In this document: one piece after another, positions 61,303-64,000 of the stretch
How the letters are laid out: each line of letters opens with the position of its first letter
Numbering within the stretch: position 1 is the stretch's first letter
Assembly (NCBI GenBank): GCA_017461985.1
Contig: JAFTSA010000005.1
Span: 59,803-123,802, forward strand
DNA length: 64,000 bases
Direction: 5' to 3'
Origin: Clostridia bacterium
GTDB taxonomy: Bacteria > Bacillota > Clostridia > Christensenellales > CAG-917
Program-made: the position numbers and the translations under genes
The notes under the pieces: model-generated
Seen by the model: the letters and a program-made list of their open reading frames with translations, nothing else
Told to the model about the DNA's origin: nothing
Databases searched by the model: none

Positions 61303-62250
61303 ATGGTAGATTCTAAACACAAATGGAAGGCTTGGCTGTATTTGCTGCCCGCACTCGTTCTGCTGGCGGTGTTTACAGTCTATCCTATTGTCAATACCAT
61401 CAGATTGGCATTTCTTGAAGATTACAATATGATGCTTGCGGCAAGGGGCAAGGTGTTTGAATTTGGCTTTAAGAACTTTGAAATGGTCGTTCAATATCAA
61501 GGTTTCTTGACCTGCCTCAAAAACACCATTTTGTTGTGTGTTTTGACAGTGCCTATTTCAACAATTTTGGCACTTCTCATTGCAGTTGCGCTCAACTCAA
61601 TCAAACCCCTCCGCAGAGTCCTTCAAACCATCTACTTCTTGCCTTACGTTACAAATAGTATCGCAATCGGTATGGTTTTCGCAGCAATGTTCAATGTTGT
61701 CGGCAACATAGCATCAGATCCTCCTCTCATTGAGACAGCAGGTATCATCAACAACTTCCTTGGTTTGTTCGGCGTCGAACCTATCAACTGGATAAACGGT
61801 GGTTCATCCTACTGGGCAAATATGACGGTTATGATCATCTATATTGTTTGGAACGCACTTCCTTTCAAGATCCTCATCCTTCTTGGCGGGCTCCAAAGCG
61901 TGAACAAGCAATATTATGATGCAGCAAAAGTCGACGGAACTTCTAGAGGAAGGGTCCTTAGAAAAATTACAGTTCCTCTTCTTTCACCCATGATTGCTTA
62001 CGTTGTCATCACTGGTTTCATTGGTGGATTTAAGGAATATTCAAGCATCGTCGGTGTCTTTGGCGAAGCAATGGGCCCTCCGGGATCAGTCGGTATGGGA
62101 CAAATGAACACCATGGTCGGATATATCTACGACTCGCTCGGCGGTCAACATCAGGGCAGAGCAAGCGCGGCAGCACTCATTCTGTTTGCAATTATTTTGG
62201 CGGTCACTCTCATCAACTTGCAAGTCAGCAAGAAGAGAGTCCACTATTAA
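61303..62250 (+). CDS. Sugar ABC transporter permease, MalF/UgpA type
   Basis: A 315-residue inner-membrane protein with six hydrophobic segments and the EAA loop (AAKVDGTSRGRVLRKITVPL) that contacts the ATPase. It starts ten bases after the ATPase stop. Belongs to the CUT1 family that imports oligosaccharides or glycerol phosphate; the substrate is not predictable. Confidence 0.93.
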   Translation: MVDSKHKWKAWLYLLPALVLLAVFTVYPIVNTIRLAFLEDYNMMLAARGKVFEFGFKNFEMVVQYQGFLTCLKNTILLCVLTVPISTILALLIAVALNSIKPLRRVLQTIYFLPYVTNSIAIGMVFAAMFNVVGNIASDPPLIETAGIINNFLGLFGVEPINWINGGSSYWANMTVMIIYIVWNALPFKILILLGGLQSVNKQYYDAAKVDGTSRGRVLRKITVPLLSPMIAYVVITGFIGGFKEYSSIVGVFGEAMGPPGSVGMGQMNTMVGYIYDSLGGQHQGRASAAALILFAIILAVTLINLQVSKKRVHY

Positions 62251-62262
62251 TGGAGGTGTATT

Positions 62263-63162
62263 ATGGCATTGAAGAAAAATAGAGAAGTCATCATGCACGA
62301 AAGAGATATTGAAAAAACATCCAAACTCCAAATTGTGAACACAGTGTTTGGCACTTTCTTCCGTTACTTGTTCCTGTTTATTGTTGCATTTGTGGTTTTG
62401 TTCCCCTTCTATTGGATGATCATCTCATCCTTGAAGAGTTTGCCTGAATATAAGCTCAGTGTTCCCACATTCTGGCCCAAAACCGTCATGTGGTCAAACT
62501 ATGCTGAAGCATTCACCGCTGCAAACCTTGGAATTTTGTTCAAAAACACAATGATCGTTGGTGTTGTTTCAACAATCTTGTCACTTGTCATCACAATCCT
62601 CACCGCATTTGTGTTTGCAAGACTTGAATTTAGAGGCAAAAACATTTTGTTCGCGGGCCTGCTTGCAACAATGATGATTCCCGGTGAACTCTTCACCATC
62701 ACAAACTATGAAACAGTCTTCAACCTTGGCTGGATGAACACATACGCAGTTTTGATTGTTCCTTTCCTCGTCAGCGTGTTCTACGTGTATTTGCTTAGGC
62801 AAAACTTTATGCAAATCCCCAATGAACTTTATCTCGCTGCAAAGGTTGACGGAACAAGTGACTTGAAGTATTTGTGGAAAGTTATGATTCCTCTCGCACT
62901 TCCCACCATCATTTCAATCACTATACTCAAGATGATGGGCGCATGGAACTCATATATGTGGCCTAGACTGGTCGCAAACGATGAAGCACACCGCCTTATC
63001 ACCAACGGTCTTAGAAACGCATTTACAAACGCATCAGGTGAAACCAATTTCCCTGTCCAAATGGCAGCAGTTGCTCTGGTTTCAATCCCTCTGTTCCTCG
63101 TGTTTATTTTCTTCAGAAAGTATATCATGAAAGGCGTTTCAAGAAGTGGTATCAAAGGTTAA
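62263..63162 (+). CDS. Sugar ABC transporter permease, MalG/UgpE type
   Basis: A 299-residue partner permease with six membrane segments and its EAA loop AAKVDGTSDLKYLWKVMIPL. GGAGG precedes the ATG at 62263. Forms the heterodimeric channel with the preceding protein. Confidence 0.93.
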   Translation: MALKKNREVIMHERDIEKTSKLQIVNTVFGTFFRYLFLFIVAFVVLFPFYWMIISSLKSLPEYKLSVPTFWPKTVMWSNYAEAFTAANLGILFKNTMIVGVVSTILSLVITILTAFVFARLEFRGKNILFAGLLATMMIPGELFTITNYETVFNLGWMNTYAVLIVPFLVSVFYVYLLRQNFMQIPNELYLAAKVDGTSDLKYLWKVMIPLALPTIISITILKMMGAWNSYMWPRLVANDEAHRLITNGLRNAFTNASGETNFPVQMAAVALVSIPLFLVFIFFRKYIMKGVSRSGIKG

Positions 63163-63172
63163 ACGGCATTCT

Positions 63173-63210
63173 AACCCAGTATTTCTTGCTTAGATGCAAG
63201 GGACTGGGTT
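63173..63210 (+). promoter_or_regulatory. Intercistronic stem-loop before the binding-protein gene
   Basis: Stem AACCCAGT / ACTGGGTT enclosing CTTGC / GCAAG, without a T tract. Such hairpins often stabilise mRNA and let the binding protein be made in excess. An extended -10-like TGTTAAAAT at 63217-63224 follows, without a good -35. Confidence 0.5.
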
Positions 63211-63273
63211 TAGTGTGTTAAAATGTAACTATATAGCAAATCAAAACAAACATATTAAAGAGGAGTAAAAAAC

Positions 63274-64000
63274 ATGAAAAAGAAAATTTTCTGCGTATTG
63301 ATGATCGCAGTCCTCGTCGTTTCAGCACTCTCATTGTTTGCATGTAACCCCAACAACACAATCGGTGCAAACTTTGACGTCCCCGCAGGCGGCTATGACG
63401 GATCAGCAGTCACATTGAAGTTCTACACAACAATGGGCCAAAACTTGACACCTGTCCTTGACACTTACATTGCCAAGTTCAACGCATTGTATCCCAACAT
63501 CACCATTCAATATGAATCAATCGGTGGATACGATGATGTCAAGGATCAAATCGGCACAGAAATCGCAGTTGGTGCTCAACCCAACTTTGCATACTGCTAT
63601 CCTGATCACGTTGCAAACTACAACATCGCAGAAGCAGTTGTCCAACTTGACAACCTCATCAACAGCACAGAAGTTGTCACAAGAGCAGACGGCACAACCG
63701 AAATCCTTGGTCTCACAGCAGAACAAAAGGCAGACTTCATCCAAGGCTACTACAATGAAGGTAAGCAATTCGGTGATGACATGATGTATTCAATGCCTTT
63801 CTCAAAGTCAACCGAAGTCCTTTACTACAACAAGACATTCTTTGATGAACACGACCTCACTCTTCCCACAACTTGGGATGAACTCGAAGCACTTTGCCGT
63901 CAAATCAAGGCAATCGATCCTACTTGCATTCCTCTCGGCTACGACAGTGAAGCAAACTGGTTCATCACCATGTGCGAACAATATGGTTCACCTTACACCA
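63274..64000 (+). CDS. Sugar ABC transporter substrate-binding lipoprotein, 3' truncated by window
   Basis: The first 242 codons are visible; the frame stays open to the window end. The lipoprotein signal ends LSLFAC. The mature part has VTLKFYTTMGQNLTPVLDTY and QFGDDMMYSMPFSKSTEVLYYNK, then LTLPTTWDELEALC, typical of CUT1 solute-binding proteins (SBP_bac_1). GAGGAG precedes the ATG. Completes the uptake system with the two permeases and ATPase. Confidence 0.93.
   Translation, partial: MKKKIFCVLMIAVLVVSALSLFACNPNNTIGANFDVPAGGYDGSAVTLKFYTTMGQNLTPVLDTYIAKFNALYPNITIQYESIGGYDDVKDQIGTEIAVGAQPNFAYCYPDHVANYNIAEAVVQLDNLINSTEVVTRADGTTEILGLTAEQKADFIQGYYNEGKQFGDDMMYSMPFSKSTEVLYYNKTFFDEHDLTLPTTWDELEALCRQIKAIDPTCIPLGYDSEANWFITMCEQYGSPYT

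Overview
This window is a 64 kb chromosomal segment of a low- to mid-GC Gram-positive bacterium, most likely an uncultured gut member of the Clostridia. Support comes from the conserved order pta-ackA-rpmF-plsX-rnc-smc-ftsY-ylxM-ffh-rpsP-khpA-rimM-trmD, the spore genes gpr and ylbJ, AGGAGG-type ribosome binding sites, many TTGACA-N17-TATAAT-type promoters, a large Bacillus-type SRP RNA, and LxxC-type lipoproteins. No phage, transposase or CRISPR array is visible. TAA, TAG and TGA all end ordinary genes here, so the standard bacterial code is in use. The taxonomic placement is inference.

Layout. 1-1.3 kb: the C-terminal part of a membrane-anchored subtilisin-like protease. 1.4-5.7 kb: rpsT, gpr, murI and a divergent EF-G-like GTPase. 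5.7-7.6 kb: an array of short hairpins, the SRP RNA (minus strand), pyridoxal kinase and a 222-bp dispersed repeat. 7.6-12.8 kb: ileS, an rRNA-type methyltransferase, an RluA-type pseudouridine synthase and a zinc-ribbon membrane protein. 12.8-15.7 kb (minus strand): a sigma-like helix-turn-helix protein, ylbJ and tmcAL. 15.8-31.6 kb: acetate kinase pathway, lipid, ribosome and protein-export housekeeping genes, with a serpin lipoprotein inserted after trmD. 31.6-44.1 kb: a second copy of the dispersed repeat, rplS with a structured leader, a CBM-like/polytopic lipoprotein, glycerophosphodiesterase, lepA, hemW, prs, a metallo-beta-lactamase-fold protein, rho, a HAD phosphatase and a DUF2804 protein. 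44.2-57.5 kb: the accessory surface locus. 57.8-58.4 kb: tRNA-Ser(GGA) followed by tandem repeats that each end in a copy of the tRNA 3' end. 58.7-64 kb: an RDD membrane protein and a CUT1-type sugar ABC transporter operon, whose binding protein runs off the window.

The most unusual part is the 44-57.5 kb locus. A secreted, membrane-anchored endonuclease I with Ig-like domains (minus strand) is divergent from a giant cysteine-rich repeat lipoprotein gene of about 9.8 kb (plus strand). The two proteins share a distinctive beta-rich module of about 140 residues, and the giant protein also carries an OB-fold-like domain of the type found in extracellular nucleases. The giant reading frame is interrupted by exactly two in-frame nonsense codons (TAG and TGA), each one base away from the codon found in sister repeats. 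It is preceded by a 195-nt leader holding a previously unlisted 28-codon ORF with three cysteines, followed at once by an intrinsic terminator: the layout of a transcription attenuator. I interpret the locus as a surface nucleic-acid-capturing or nucleic-acid-degrading system, which remains to be shown.

Other accessory signals are the bacterial serpin, a lipoprotein combining a sugar-binding-like domain with a polytopic membrane domain, the two dispersed repeats flanking rearranged housekeeping genes, and the tRNA-Ser repeat cluster.
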